Assembly: GCF_003070865.1 (NCBI RefSeq)
Contig: NZ_CP026948.1
Location: 1,860,001 to 1,924,000, forward strand
Source of the DNA: Corynebacterium liangguodongii
GTDB lineage: Bacteria; Actinomycetota; Actinomycetes; Mycobacteriales; Mycobacteriaceae
Length of the DNA: 64,000 nucleotides
Direction of reading: 5' to 3'
Positions within the stretch are counted from its first letter, which is position 1. Every line of letters begins with the position of its first letter. The notes below the pieces were generated by a model. That model was not told the origin of the DNA. It searched no databases and worked only from the letters and a program-made list of their open reading frames with translations. Shown here piece after piece: positions 63,677-64,000 of the stretch. A program made the translations under genes and the position numbers.

Positions 63677-64000
63677 ATGCTCTCCACACCCCGCCTCCTC
63701 GCCATGTGCGCCGCCGCGTGCCTTGCGGCCGGTACCCTCGGCGCCTGCGCAGGGCCGCGGTCTCCGCAGCTCACCACCACCGCCGCCGAGCCGCTGACCG
63801 AGCTAGCCGGCAAGCCGGATGGCTTCACCCCGACCGACGACGGCGCCACGCTCAGCTTCGGCGAGACTGCCTACGTCGTCACCACGGGCTTTGATACGGG
63901 CCTTCCTGTCTATTGGGAGGTGAGGGTGGATTCACCCCGCACCCTCACCGTCGACCAGGTCACCGAGAACATCGGGCAGGACCCGGCCATGATCGGACGG
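63677..64000 (+). CDS. putative lipoprotein, 3' partial
   Basis: The first 108 residues of an exported lipoprotein; the rest lies beyond the window. The signal peptide [20 protein letters not shown] ends in the lipobox LGAC (Cys24), followed by a Thr/Pro-rich linker and a beta-rich segment ([20 protein letters not shown]). I do not recognise the family. TAATGT ends 6-7 nt before the ATG, another leaderless-type start. Confidence 0.75.
   Translation, partial: MLSTPRLLAMCAAACLAAGTLGACAGPRSPQLTTTAAEPLTELAGKPDGFTPTDDGATLSFGETAYVVTTGFDTGLPVYWEVRVDSPRTLTVDQVTENIGQDPAMIGR

Overview
The window is a high-GC actinobacterial chromosome segment, almost certainly from a Corynebacterium. The evidence is a mycothiol synthase (mshD), a protein closely matching the corynebacterial regulator RamA, a class Ib ribonucleotide reductase split as nrdF / GntR1-type regulator / nrdE-nrdI-nrdH, and a gene order (serB-ctaD-nrdF-gntR1-nrdEIH-rpmJ-nadE ... 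murA-ramA-cysK-cysE ... dusB-phoU-pstBACS-mshD ... purM-purF ... purLQS ... purC) that matches what I remember of Corynebacterium glutamicum. The species cannot be named from the window.

Layout. 1-7.6 kb: phosphate permease (5' truncated by the window), clpS with a DUF2017 gene, pncB, a DinG-type helicase, a PTH2-type peptidyl-tRNA hydrolase and serB. 7.6-16 kb: ctaD, nrdF, a FadR/GntR regulator, nrdE-nrdI-nrdH with two NrdR-like boxes, a zinc-ligand-free rpmJ, and nadE. 15.9-18.5 kb: fructosamine-kinase-like gene, ogt, then a decayed stretch with two frameshifted pseudogenes ending at twin tRNA-Ala genes. 18.7-24.5 kb: DsbA-like and DoxX-like membrane redox pair, pgm, crcB pair, and a visibly less GC-rich MFS transporter next to a truncated pseudouridine synthase. 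24.5-30.2 kb: a 16S-23S-5S rRNA operon on the minus strand, preceded by murA. 30.2-38.5 kb: murA, ramA, cysK, cysE, a GNAT gene, five tRNAs, a CsoR-type repressor with a maltokinase-cap-like protein, dusB and phoU. 38.5-43.8 kb: pstSCAB and mshD. 43.8-55 kb: LmeA-like protein, nitrobindin-like protein, pabC, ygfZ, a DUF3073 protein, purM, purF, SCP-like protein, acyl-CoA thioesterase and purSQL. 55-64 kb: a secreted ExeM/NucH-type nuclease with collagen-like repeats, a nine-copy 38-bp hairpin array, a DUF2334 protein, a small secreted protein plus two-helix membrane partner, oligopeptidase B, purC and the start of a lipoprotein.

How it works together. Most genes are core metabolism: purine synthesis in four separate blocks, NAD synthesis, deoxynucleotide supply, cysteine synthesis and phosphate uptake. 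Regulation is unusually readable: paired NrdR boxes before nrdHIE, an McbR-like palindrome before cysK, GGTnnnCn direct repeats of Pho-box spacing before pstS, and many start codons lying about 7 nt after a TAnnnT element, which suggests leaderless mRNAs. The parts that look least ordinary are the 38-bp hairpin array, the collagen-like tail of the nuclease beside it, and the small secreted protein/membrane protein pair at 59.6-60.4 kb.
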